Assembly: GCA_937969485.1 (NCBI GenBank)
Contig: CALBVQ010000041.1
Location: forward strand, 1-19,034
Reading direction: 5' to 3'
Source: an uncultured Saprospiraceae bacterium
GTDB taxonomy: Bacteria > Bacteroidota > Bacteroidia > Chitinophagales > Saprospiraceae
Length of the DNA: 19,034 bases
The notes beneath the pieces are model-generated. The model had not been told where the DNA came from and ran no database searches. It saw nothing but the letters and a program-made list of their open reading frames with translations. This document shows positions 1 to 8,047 of the stretch, piece by piece. A program made the position numbers and the translations under genes. How positions within the stretch are numbered: the stretch's first letter is position 1; each line of letters opens with the position of its first letter.

Positions 1-120
1 TCAAAAGAACTGTTGAGCTCCCATTCTCTTTGCATTTTACGCTCTCGTGACGAAATCCTAATGCATAATTCGGGTTTAATAATTCTTGAAAATAAAGTGA
101 AACCTTAAAACAGAATTGGT
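1..120. repeat. 120-bp direct repeat, copy 1
   Basis: Copy 1 matches 241-360 at every base except one (G at 97, T at 337). The copy begins at the first base of the window, so its true left end may lie outside. The match stops sharply after 120/360: 121-240 does not resemble 361-480. The pattern fits the right end of a tandem array with a 240-bp unit, in which 121-360 would be the last full unit. It could also be a duplicated mobile-element end. No open reading frame with a plausible start is visible in it. Confidence 0.9.
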
Positions 121-240
121 GTAAGTTCACGATTCAACTCGCAATATAAATTAAGATATCCATTGCGATCTTAAACTGATTCGATAATGGGAACGTCTGG
201 CTCTTTTGATGCTCACTGTGATGGTGACCACGGCTGCGCT

Positions 241-360
241 TCAAAAGAACTGTTGAGCTCCCATTCTCTTTGCATTTTACGCTCTCGTGACGAAATCCTA
301 ATGCATAATTCGGGTTTAATAATTCTTGAAAATAAATTGAAACCTTAAAACAGAATTGGT
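241..360. repeat. 120-bp direct repeat, copy 2
   Basis: Second copy of the repeat at 1-120, offset by exactly 240 bp and differing at one base (337). The near-identity implies a recent duplication or ongoing homogenisation. The following 230 bases (361-592) contain no gene or structure I recognise, apart from a 12-bp direct repeat (ctaatgcaattt at 469-480 and 536-547). Confidence 0.9.
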
Positions 361-592
361 ATTAGATCGACTTACAGAGCGGTATCTTTGCAATATCGAA
401 GCAATTAGTCATTAGCTGAACCTAGGGCTATCCTCCTATCCGTTTTAACTGCTCACTTCCTTGAAAAGCTAATGCAATTTACTCAGATAGGTCCGGCACT
501 CAGAACTTGAATTGATTCATTTTTTTGTACAGACACTAATGCAATTTTCAAAAAAGTAAATGGAATTAGATCTGATTCAAAATGCTTTTTTT

Positions 593-610
593 GCGCTAAG
601 AAGCGTTTTT
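593..610. terminator. possible intrinsic terminator 3' of the TerB-like gene
   Basis: On the plus strand a short stem (CGCT at 594-597, AGCG at 602-605, loop AAGA) is followed by five T, the form of a weak rho-independent terminator. On the minus strand, where the adjacent gene ends at 616, the same stem is flanked by a run of A instead. A longer imperfect pairing of 580-586 with 603-609 would let it work in both directions. The stem is short, so this is tentative. Confidence 0.35.
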
Positions 611-615
611 GATAT

Positions 616-1590
616 CTAGTATGTAACTGATTTTTTAAACTTTATTAGCATTCTTTCTGCTTCTGCTTCATTTAGCCCAATACCCTCAGCAGCATCGTAC
701 AATGCGCTTTTCGGCATCAATGGATCCATGACGCTAGTCATTGTTTCGTACTTGGCTAGGTCAGCAATAACAGAAACTTCTGCGTGACTAAAACCGAAAA
801 GAGAAGCAAACTCGTTTAACTTTCGAGATTCCGCTGGAGAAAGGTCGAAATCAACTAATGCTACAGCCCAACCGAGCATCAGTATACTTTTCTTGACATT
901 AGTATCTAGCTCTTCAGCTTCAACGGATGAAATTTCTCCCCTTGCGGCTATGTCTGAAATGGATCCCAATTTCTTAGGAAGTAGTTCTGCAATAAAATTT
1001 CGTTCATCTTCACTAATCCGACCATCAGCTTGAGCGATCGATACAAGTAATCTTGACATTAAATCTTGTTCGAACAAGTTCTTGATCGGATATTTTGAGA
1101 GGTGGTCCTGAAACGATAATTCCGCTTCTCTTGACATTGCTCTTTGTTCCTGTCTTCCTCTTCGATCGCTAGCAGATGCACGCCTTTCCCTACCACTCGA
1201 ACGCTCATTAAGGGATTTTACTTTGAAGTTTCTTGAAACTCTTTTGAATGAATTTGCAATTGCCGCATTAATATCTTCTGTGCTATGATTGTCTCCTCCT
1301 GAAGTATCGAAACTACCAACAGAAGACCTCGCGACCTGTGAGCCAATTCTACCCAACATTCCACCTCCTAGCGCTGAACGTACCATTCTACTTGCATGTC
1401 TTCTAGCCTGCGACTTAGCCATTCTACCAACTTTTTTTGTTACTTGCGATGTGATAGATTTCGATCTTTTAATTACCGCAGATGAGTCGAATACCTCTCC
1501 TGCGTCATTTTGAAATTCCACAACAACTCGATTACCATCTATTTGATAGTCTAGAACGTATTTTGAAATTTCTTCATATGAGAAGTCCAT
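616..1590 (-). CDS. TerB-like domain protein
   Basis: 324 aa, no signal peptide, so probably cytoplasmic. Residues 1-35 are a short acidic/hydrophobic segment. Residues about 36-165 are rich in Ser, Arg, Lys and Gly, with a glycine-rich hydrophobic stretch (ALGGGMLGRIG) and no clear fold. The C-terminal half (about 170-320) is all-helical and carries the TerB-type pattern LLVSIAQADGRISEDERNF, an acidic helix-loop-helix resembling tellurite-resistance TerB and related stress/envelope proteins, followed by a second helical repeat (ALVDFDLSPAESRKLNEF). TerB-like domains bind metal ions or act as adaptors; the role here is unknown. The ATG at 1590 has no Shine-Dalgarno site, as usual in Bacteroidota. 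The gene is divergent from the secreted-protein genes to its right and need not belong with them. Confidence 0.9.
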   Translation of the reverse strand: MDFSYEEISKYVLDYQIDGNRVVVEFQNDAGEVFDSSAVIKRSKSITSQVTKKVGRMAKSQARRHASRMVRSALGGGMLGRIGSQVARSSVGSFDTSGGDNHSTEDINAAIANSFKRVSRNFKVKSLNERSSGRERRASASDRRGRQEQRAMSREAELSFQDHLSKYPIKNLFEQDLMSRLLVSIAQADGRISEDERNFIAELLPKKLGSISDIAARGEISSVEAEELDTNVKKSILMLGWAVALVDFDLSPAESRKLNEFASLFGFSHAEVSVIADLAKYETMTSVMDPLMPKSALYDAAEGIGLNEAEAERMLIKFKKSVTY

Positions 1591-1621
1591 ATTTGTCTTT
1601 TTTTGAGGTTAATAAGTATTT

Positions 1622-1629
1622 CAAAAGTA
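1622..1629 (-). promoter_or_regulatory. possible Bacteroidota -7 element for the TerB-like gene
   Basis: Read on the minus strand this is TACTTTTG, a full match to the Bacteroidota -7 consensus TAnnTTTG, lying about 32 bases upstream of the ATG. No convincing -33 TTG element is present at the expected distance, so support is partial. The 130-bp gap 1591-1720 separates divergent genes and should hold promoters for both. On the plus strand I see only off-consensus TATTTTG motifs (near 1644 and 1685). Confidence 0.3.
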
Positions 1630-1720
1630 AAAAATAAAATCGCTATTTTGAACATGAGAAATAATAACTTAACTTTATCCTCCCATATTTTGACTTCAGT
1701 CACTAACTAAATTATTAAAA

Positions 1721-4213
1721 TTGAAAACATTAAGTTTTGGCGTAAGCCTTAATGTACTTGTCTTGTTGTGCTTAATAGGCTCCACCTTGAAGGCCCAGTC
1801 TCCTGTTGTTTTTTCTATAGAAAACAAAAATTCTGCTGTGGGAGAAAATGTTTGTCTTGAGCTGTCAGTTGTTGATTTTACTGAGGTAACCAGCCTTCAA
1901 CTGCCAGTCAAGTGGAATAACGCATCGCTCGCTAACGCTACATTGAATAACGAGGCACTTAGTGGTTCTTTCTTTAACATAAATGAATCTCTCGGGGAGT
2001 TGAGGTACCTATGGGATGATCCTTCATTGACGAATCCTGTATCACTGGACAGTGCATCGGTCCTTTTTTCGCTTTGTTTTGATGTTATTGGTGGCAAGGG
2101 TATGGATGAACCTGTTGAAATGATCACTTTAGAAAATCCAGAATTTGAAGTGTTAGTGCTAAATTCGGATTTGGATGAAATGGAATTTATTACAAATAAC
2201 GGCTTAGTAATGATCGCCGATGACTGTAACGGTGTCGCAGTTTTACCAGAATCAATATGCCAGAATGTTGAATTTACCGTTACCGTTGATCTTGAGGCAA
2301 CTGGTCTTGCGATTAGTAATTTCGGGTATTGGGAAATTGACGGAGAGCCTGTGCTGGAAAGTTTTGAAGGTGAAACTTTTCCCGATGATATGGGATCAGT
2401 CGAAATTACATTTGTTAATTCATTATTTGATGATAACTATAAGGAAGAACTTATCCTTTCCATTACTGACACCGAACCACATACTTTTCAATATTTTTAT
2501 GATTTTATAAATTGTATTGATAGCACAGAGGTTTTTGTATTGCAAGCCCTTGCTCAACCAGAAGATCTTGATCTCGATATTCCTGCAAATGTTTGTTTTG
2601 ATGAAGGCTTTATTTTGGATTTAGATATTGAACAGGAGGGAGACTTTGAATTTAGATTTTCAATAAACGGAGTTGATAGTATCAAGGTAGTATCTTCTTC
2701 TGACGATTCTCTTGTTTTCGAAAATTTGACAAGTAATATTCAACTTGCTTTCAGCATCCTTACCAATAATGAGACTTCTTGTTTTTCCACTAACATAACT
2801 CCCAAAGATAGTTTGGTGAATGTTTACAACGAGTTTGTGATAAATTTAGTAGATAGTATTTGTAATGATGATGGTTCCTTTATGGCCATTTATGACCTAG
2901 AAGGAGGTAGCGGAGATTACGAGCTTTTAACCAACTCTGATGGGCAGTTATTGGATGGTCAATATTCTACGAATTTATTGACACCTGAAGAACCTGATAC
3001 GGTCACTATTTCTGATGAATTTTGTCAAGCTACTAGTATAACTTTTAGTCCTGAGGTATTATGTTCTTGCACCGATACCGTCACTGTTTTCGAACTAAAG
3101 ATATTAATCAGTTGTGAGACAGGTGAAATTATCCCTGAGGTTGAGCGAGAACTTGTAACTGCATTAGAGAATCCAGTCACCTTTTACAGGATATATTCGA
3201 AAGACGATAATGACGAGATAGATGAAGTTCTATTTGATACGCTTCTGTACTCTGAAGACAACCCAGTGATCCCTTTTGATTCGAAGTACGAAAATGGGAG
3301 AACTTACTTCGCAGTACCGATATTATCCCAGAGGTTAGATGGTGAAATTGATTTAGAATATAGATGTATTTCTGTAGGGCAAGAGATTCGTTTTCGATAT
3401 TATAGGAATCCTACTCCGGAGATACTGGGAGAGCAAATTGTTTGTACTAATCAATTAGAGACCAAGTATGAAGCATCTACGAATAATCCTGTTAACGAAT
3501 TTACATGGCAAGTAGATAATAACGCTGAAGGGTTTCAACTTGCTAATAATTTTTATGTGACTTTCAATAGTAGTTCTCCTGTTTCGATTGGATTAAACGA
3601 GATCTATAGACCTATTGATCTTGCTGGAGATCTTGAATGCGAAGGGAATGATGAGTATACGGTCACAGTGAATGAAGAAGTTGCATCTGAGAAGATTGAT
3701 ATCATACTTTTTCCCGACGGATTTTTGTCTGCAGTTGGTGATGATAGCTATTGTTATCAGTGGGCAACTATTGAAAAGGCTACTGGAATATTCATGGAAA
3801 ATGGTCCTTCAGGCAAGGTGTGGATTGTCGGCGAGGAAATTGATACCAATAAATTTATATATTTATGTATTGTCTCTAATCCTATTGATGGGAGCTGCGA
3901 AAATTCGGCATGTCCTACCTATAATTATTTTAATTCTACAGGCCCTGTTGCACTCAAAAATGAGGCTTTTCAAGATCTGCAGGTTTTTCCTAATCCTACA
4001 ACCGGTTTTGTCAAGTTATCAAGTGCAGGATTCACAGGAGTAGAAAATGTCAATTTGTACGATGCTACCGGTAACCATTTATTTGTTAACGTTCAGTGGA
4101 ATAATGGTCATTATCTCGTTGATACAGATAGTCTCGGACAAGGAGTCTACTATTTTGCGATTGACAATAAATTATCGAGTGTACCTGTTATCAAGAAATT
4201 AGTTAAGCTGTAA
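1721..4213 (+). CDS. T9SS-exported protein with cohesin-like N-terminal domain
   Basis: 830 aa. TTG is the only start that includes the signal peptide (basic MKTL, hydrophobic core LNVLVLLCLIG, cleavage near LKAQ); the next in-frame Met is past residue 100. Residues about 27-165 resemble a cohesin-type beta-sandwich (VGENVCLELSV, VKWNNASL, VLFSLCFDVIGGKG), a fold used in cellulosomes but common in Bacteroidota surface proteins. The middle (about 170-740) is a series of Cys-containing beta-rich modules. Residues 753-830 are a T9SS type A sorting tail (LQVFPNPTTG, GQGVYYF, final KKLVKL), so the protein should cross the outer membrane by T9SS and lose the tail at the surface. From about residue 170 it is collinear with the last ~690 residues of the giant protein at 8048-15532, so the two are paralogs. 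No catalytic domain is recognised; a structural or adhesive role is inferred. Confidence 0.95.
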   Translation: MKTLSFGVSLNVLVLLCLIGSTLKAQSPVVFSIENKNSAVGENVCLELSVVDFTEVTSLQLPVKWNNASLANATLNNEALSGSFFNINESLGELRYLWDDPSLTNPVSLDSASVLFSLCFDVIGGKGMDEPVEMITLENPEFEVLVLNSDLDEMEFITNNGLVMIADDCNGVAVLPESICQNVEFTVTVDLEATGLAISNFGYWEIDGEPVLESFEGETFPDDMGSVEITFVNSLFDDNYKEELILSITDTEPHTFQYFYDFINCIDSTEVFVLQALAQPEDLDLDIPANVCFDEGFILDLDIEQEGDFEFRFSINGVDSIKVVSSSDDSLVFENLTSNIQLAFSILTNNETSCFSTNITPKDSLVNVYNEFVINLVDSICNDDGSFMAIYDLEGGSGDYELLTNSDGQLLDGQYSTNLLTPEEPDTVTISDEFCQATSITFSPEVLCSCTDTVTVFELKILISCETGEIIPEVERELVTALENPVTFYRIYSKDDNDEIDEVLFDTLLYSEDNPVIPFDSKYENGRTYFAVPILSQRLDGEIDLEYRCISVGQEIRFRYYRNPTPEILGEQIVCTNQLETKYEASTNNPVNEFTWQVDNNAEGFQLANNFYVTFNSSSPVSIGLNEIYRPIDLAGDLECEGNDEYTVTVNEEVASEKIDIILFPDGFLSAVGDDSYCYQWATIEKATGIFMENGPSGKVWIVGEEIDTNKFIYLCIVSNPIDGSCENSACPTYNYFNSTGPVALKNEAFQDLQVFPNPTTGFVKLSSAGFTGVENVNLYDATGNHLFVNVQWNNGHYLVDTDSLGQGVYYFAIDNKLSSVPVIKKLVKL

Positions 4214-4241
4214 TTTGTCACATGAGGTACATTTATGAATA

Positions 4242-4282
4242 ATAGATAGGCAGCTATTGACAAGCTAACAGAATCCATCTAT
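4242..4282 (+). other. imperfect nested hairpin between genes
   Basis: ATAGAT (4242-4247) plus GG (4249-4250) can pair with CC (4275-4276) plus ATCTAT (4277-4282), leaving one bulged A. Inside the loop AGCT (4252-4255) can pair with AGCT (4263-4266). No T run follows, so it is not a standard terminator. It could be an RNA structure in the 125-bp leader of the next gene, or chance. Confidence 0.25.
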
Positions 4283-4338
4283 ATTGAAGCCTAATAATTA
4301 CCCCAAATAGAAGCGTCCGCGCTACAAACTACTAAATA

Positions 4339-6054
4339 GTGAAAAAAACAAGAATATTGATGTTTGCTTTTTTACTTGTATCGGTCATATCGTGCAAGCA
4401 AAATTCGAATTCTTTAACTGGTGAAGTAGATTTTTTGATTAATGATGCAGAATTGGAGTCACTCGGCAGAGATTACGACGAAGAGGAGCTTTCTTTATAT
4501 AAAAATGATCCTGACAAAATTTACTTTGCAGCGGTAGGTGAAGAAGTCGATTTTGAAGATATTTCCGAACCTACTAATGAGTACGAACTTGAATGGTTCT
4601 TGGATAGCGAAGAATGGCCTTCAAAAAAAATTGTGGCGCAAAATAAGACAAGTTTTTCTTACAAGTTTGAAACTCCAGGCCTTTATAGAGTGAGCCTGAA
4701 AAGAGATGACAACCAGACTTCTACTAAGTTTGTCAGAGTGCTCGATAAGACTGTGGGTTCTGCTTCTGTTGATAATGGGGCTTCCGCCCAAAATGATCTT
4801 GGTACAACAGGGGACATTGGCAACTTTGAGGTTTTTGATTTTAGCATTAGTAATCCCAAGCCTGCAAAATGGGAGGCTATCGTTTTAGAGGATATTTCTA
4901 GGACGGAAGAAGAAATAACTAAAAGGTTATGGGATTTTGGGGATGGTACAATTATCCCTACAAAAGGAACCAAGGTAAAGTACTCTTATGATAGAGCTGG
5001 TGTTTATGAGGTAAAATTGTGCGTCAACCTTACCAATAATTGCAAAAGAAAAAGAATAATTGTAACTGAAATAGGGGAGTCTTCCCCTAGTGTAATTGCT
5101 GAGAATATTAGTATTGACGAAGAGAATGCACTTTTGGCGGAAGCCAATATGGCTGGTCCCAAAACATATGACACTAAGAAATCGTCAACCCCAGTAAAAA
5201 GAGATAATTTCAGTGCTCCATCAAGTGAAGTCGAGACAGAAAGAGAAATCAGAAATGTTGAAGTTGTTTTGCAAAATGTAAGTTTCGATTTGCCTGAAAA
5301 AGTCAAGGCTGGATTGCCTGTGCGTATAAAAGATAAGTCTTTTCCTGACGAGGCTATCCGCTCAAGATCCTGGTATATCGACGGAGAAAAGCAGTTTTTT
5401 CATCAAAGAACTGTAAACCATATATTTGATACGCCTGGCACATATGAGATTAAAATGTGCCTCAACAAAAAAGCGGATCTATGTATGGTCCGGACGATAA
5501 ACGTGTACCAAAACAAGGTTGAAAAGGAAGTGGAGGAAGTCTTCGCAGCCGTAGAGAAAGTCGAGACTGTAAAACCTATAACTTACATCCCTATCAAATC
5601 TAAACCTTCCAAAGGTTTTATGTGCCAATCATACGGCAAGGCAGGTTTGAAAAGTAAGTACAAGTGTACAACCGACAAAGAATTTTATTATGGCAACGCA
5701 ATTGTGAATATTGTAGCTAATAGTGATCTAGAACTTCAAAATGCTGAAATTTATGGTGATGTAGATGGATACATGGATGTTTTCCTTTTAGATGATAAAT
5801 TCGTAGAACTTGGACGAATTAAGAACGTACAAGTTTTACCTGGATATTCAACTATTGAATTTGGCGATTTAGCTTTTACGCTAGAGAAAGGTAAGGCTTA
5901 CAGCATTTTGTTGAAGCCCAAAAGTACAAGAAAAAAGAAGATTGGACTAGAAAATGCAGCTGGTTGCCAAGTACCTATTTACAATAATCAAGATTTAACT
6001 GTTGATTATCAAGGGAAAGCATTTGTGATGTATGACATAAAATACTGCTTGTAG
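4339..6054 (+). CDS. PKD-domain lipoprotein, first of tandem pair
   Basis: 571 aa, starting at GTG, which gives a typical lipoprotein signal (MKKTRILMFAFLLVSVISC, acylated Cys19). Four regions follow: a PKD-like domain (about 58-136); a canonical PKD domain (about 165-245) with WDFGDGT at 198-204 and a Cys-x6-Cys hairpin; a divergent PKD-like domain (about 303-392) with SFPDEA, SWYIDGEK and Cys-x7-Cys; and a C-terminal domain (about 430-571) with VQVLPGYSTIEFGDL that I cannot assign. The same four regions in the same order form the next gene, so this is a whole-gene duplicate. PKD domains are beta-sandwiches used for protein or polysaccharide contacts outside the cytoplasm. It is probably outer-membrane anchored, facing periplasm or surface. 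A role as partner or anchor of the neighbouring T9SS proteins is inferred from position only. Confidence 0.95.
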   Translation: MKKTRILMFAFLLVSVISCKQNSNSLTGEVDFLINDAELESLGRDYDEEELSLYKNDPDKIYFAAVGEEVDFEDISEPTNEYELEWFLDSEEWPSKKIVAQNKTSFSYKFETPGLYRVSLKRDDNQTSTKFVRVLDKTVGSASVDNGASAQNDLGTTGDIGNFEVFDFSISNPKPAKWEAIVLEDISRTEEEITKRLWDFGDGTIIPTKGTKVKYSYDRAGVYEVKLCVNLTNNCKRKRIIVTEIGESSPSVIAENISIDEENALLAEANMAGPKTYDTKKSSTPVKRDNFSAPSSEVETEREIRNVEVVLQNVSFDLPEKVKAGLPVRIKDKSFPDEAIRSRSWYIDGEKQFFHQRTVNHIFDTPGTYEIKMCLNKKADLCMVRTINVYQNKVEKEVEEVFAAVEKVETVKPITYIPIKSKPSKGFMCQSYGKAGLKSKYKCTTDKEFYYGNAIVNIVANSDLELQNAEIYGDVDGYMDVFLLDDKFVELGRIKNVQVLPGYSTIEFGDLAFTLEKGKAYSILLKPKSTRKKKIGLENAAGCQVPIYNNQDLTVDYQGKAFVMYDIKYCL

Positions 6055-6163
6055 TTATTTTGCTAATTAAAATGATGAGCCCCCATTATTTTACTTAAAG
6101 TCTTACAAAGAATCTAAAAATGCTGTATATTCGCTTTTGAAGATATCTTCGAGAATAAACCAA

Positions 6164-7999
6164 ATGAAAATGAATTTAAAACTTAATGTAACTATTAAGA
6201 CCCTATCTCTATTAAGTGTAGTCCTTACAATCTTATTTGTTACTTCTTGTAAGTCAGACAAAAGCTCTGCAAATCCGGCGGAATTGTTTGATGGTCCTAG
6301 TGTTATTAATTTCTTAGTAAACAGCGAGCAGATTCCTAACCAAGATAGGATCAACAAAGATTTTACGATGGGCGAGTATCGTGAAGATCGTATGAATAAA
6401 GATCATGTGATGTATGTTCCGATTTACGATACGATATATTTTAAAGACATCAGTCAATTTAAAGGAGATGCACCAGGTAAAAGAAGGTGGTATCTTGATG
6501 AAGAAGAACTTAAATCCAACAATAAGGAAGTTGCCTTCTACAGTGAAGAGGTTGGTCCTGCAATTGTGACGATGAAATTTGATGATTTCAATTATGTTAT
6601 GAAGGGGATTTTCTTCACTGATGCATTTGATGTGAGTGACCCTGAAGCTGAGGAAGAGATAGCAGCAACTGATGAAACAGGAGATACTGAAGAGTCTTTT
6701 ACAATGATGAGTGAAGATGAAATTGTAGCTGATGATGACGTGTACGATTCAAGAAGGACTGATTCAAAACCAATTGCTGAGACAAAACCTGCTGTTAAAG
6801 AACAAACCACTTCCTACAAACCGCAGACGCAGAAAGCAGTTGAACCAAAGACTACAAGACCAGCTGTTAGTAAGCCTATCGTTCAAGCTCCGCCTAAACC
6901 TGTCGAAATAAAGACAGTTGATTTTACTGTTTCTAAATTAGTTGTAGAGACTGGGGAGTCAATTTCTTTCAAAGACAATAGTTTTCCGGCTGAGGCTGTA
7001 AAGAATCAAGTATGGGATTGGGGTGATGGAAATACCATGGCTGTGAGAAGAGGTGCTGTAAAGTATTCTTACCTGAATCCAGGGACTTACACAGTTAAAC
7101 TATGCCTTAATTACAGTAGTAACTGTGCTTCAAAAAAAATAACGGTAAAAAAAGCTGCTGTAGAAATTATAGCCGCTCCTGAGCCTAAGAAAGAAGTTGT
7201 CAAGGTAGAGGAAAAGCCAAAACCAACTGTTTCAAGGGTAGGTATTAGCGCAGCATCGACTACCTTGGAAGGTAAACCAATTGAAATTAAAGACGAAACT
7301 TATCCTGCTGAGGCTGTTGTTTCTCGTGCGTGGTACATCAATGGTGAAAAATCAAATCTGACAAACAAGAGATTTAGCAAGACATTCCAGAAAGCAGGAA
7401 GTTACACTATTAAATTGTGTGTTAATGGCAGTTCAACTTTATGTAACACTAAAGTGATTACTGTTTCTGAAAAACCGAAACCAAAACCTGTAGTTGTAGA
7501 AAAGAAAGTAAACAAGCCAACCAGCGCTCCAGCCTCTGCACCAGCAGAAGACAATTCGGAGTTCTTTGCAATGGAGGCTTCAAGATCTGGACTTAGATCA
7601 TCACAGAGATGCCCTGATAGCGATGTCGAGTTTTTTCAAGGTGCATCAGAACTTACTCTCAGTCCTACCGTGAGGATGGAGCTAATGAATGCAAGAATCT
7701 ATGGACAGAAAGTTGCATTAGCAAAGGTAACATTGGTCGCAATGGATGGCAGTTTCACAAGAACAATAAATAAGGTTCAAATTTTGCCTGGCCCAAGTAC
7801 GATAGAGTTTGGCGATTTGGGTGTGATCTTGCAAGCTGGTAAGAAATACAAATTAAAAATAGAACCTATGTCTTCGTCAGAAGATCTTGCTCTAGAGAAT
7901 GGAGGTAAATGTAATACTTCATTTGCAGCAGATAATAGGTTGGCTGTGTCATATAAAGACAATGTAATGACTTTGTTCGATATAAAATTCGGATTTTAG
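6164..7999 (+). CDS. PKD-domain lipoprotein, second of tandem pair
   Basis: 611 aa from the ATG at 6164. An in-frame TTG at 6137 adds nine residues, and ATG at 6170 is also possible; 6164 places the basic residues just before the hydrophobic stretch ending in the lipobox LFVTSC (Cys29). The architecture matches the preceding gene: N-terminal domain (about 85-155); Lys/Pro/Thr linker (about 200-250); PKD domain (about 251-330, WDWGDG at 284-289, Cys-x6-Cys); Lys/Pro linker; divergent PKD-like domain (about 356-437, SRAWYINGEK, Cys-x7-Cys); Pro/Ala/Ser linker; C-terminal domain (about 465-611) with VQILPGPSTIEFGDL and GGKC. The long charged linkers are absent from the paralog and suggest a protein that spans distance, for example through peptidoglycan or out from the membrane. 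It sits about 110 bp after its paralog and about 50 bp before the giant gene, probably in one transcription unit. Confidence 0.95.
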   Translation: MKMNLKLNVTIKTLSLLSVVLTILFVTSCKSDKSSANPAELFDGPSVINFLVNSEQIPNQDRINKDFTMGEYREDRMNKDHVMYVPIYDTIYFKDISQFKGDAPGKRRWYLDEEELKSNNKEVAFYSEEVGPAIVTMKFDDFNYVMKGIFFTDAFDVSDPEAEEEIAATDETGDTEESFTMMSEDEIVADDDVYDSRRTDSKPIAETKPAVKEQTTSYKPQTQKAVEPKTTRPAVSKPIVQAPPKPVEIKTVDFTVSKLVVETGESISFKDNSFPAEAVKNQVWDWGDGNTMAVRRGAVKYSYLNPGTYTVKLCLNYSSNCASKKITVKKAAVEIIAAPEPKKEVVKVEEKPKPTVSRVGISAASTTLEGKPIEIKDETYPAEAVVSRAWYINGEKSNLTNKRFSKTFQKAGSYTIKLCVNGSSTLCNTKVITVSEKPKPKPVVVEKKVNKPTSAPASAPAEDNSEFFAMEASRSGLRSSQRCPDSDVEFFQGASELTLSPTVRMELMNARIYGQKVALAKVTLVAMDGSFTRTINKVQILPGPSTIEFGDLGVILQAGKKYKLKIEPMSSSEDLALENGGKCNTSFAADNRLAVSYKDNVMTLFDIKFGF

Positions 8000-8047
8000 A
8001 CTATTGAGGCACCCATAAAAAACTAAACTAACCTAAAATAATTGAAA

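Noticed and set aside
134..361. Minus-strand frame open for about 75 codons, ending IYIAS
   Set aside because: It has no plausible start near its beginning, overlaps the repeat, and its composition is not clearly coding; kept only as a possible mobile-element remnant.
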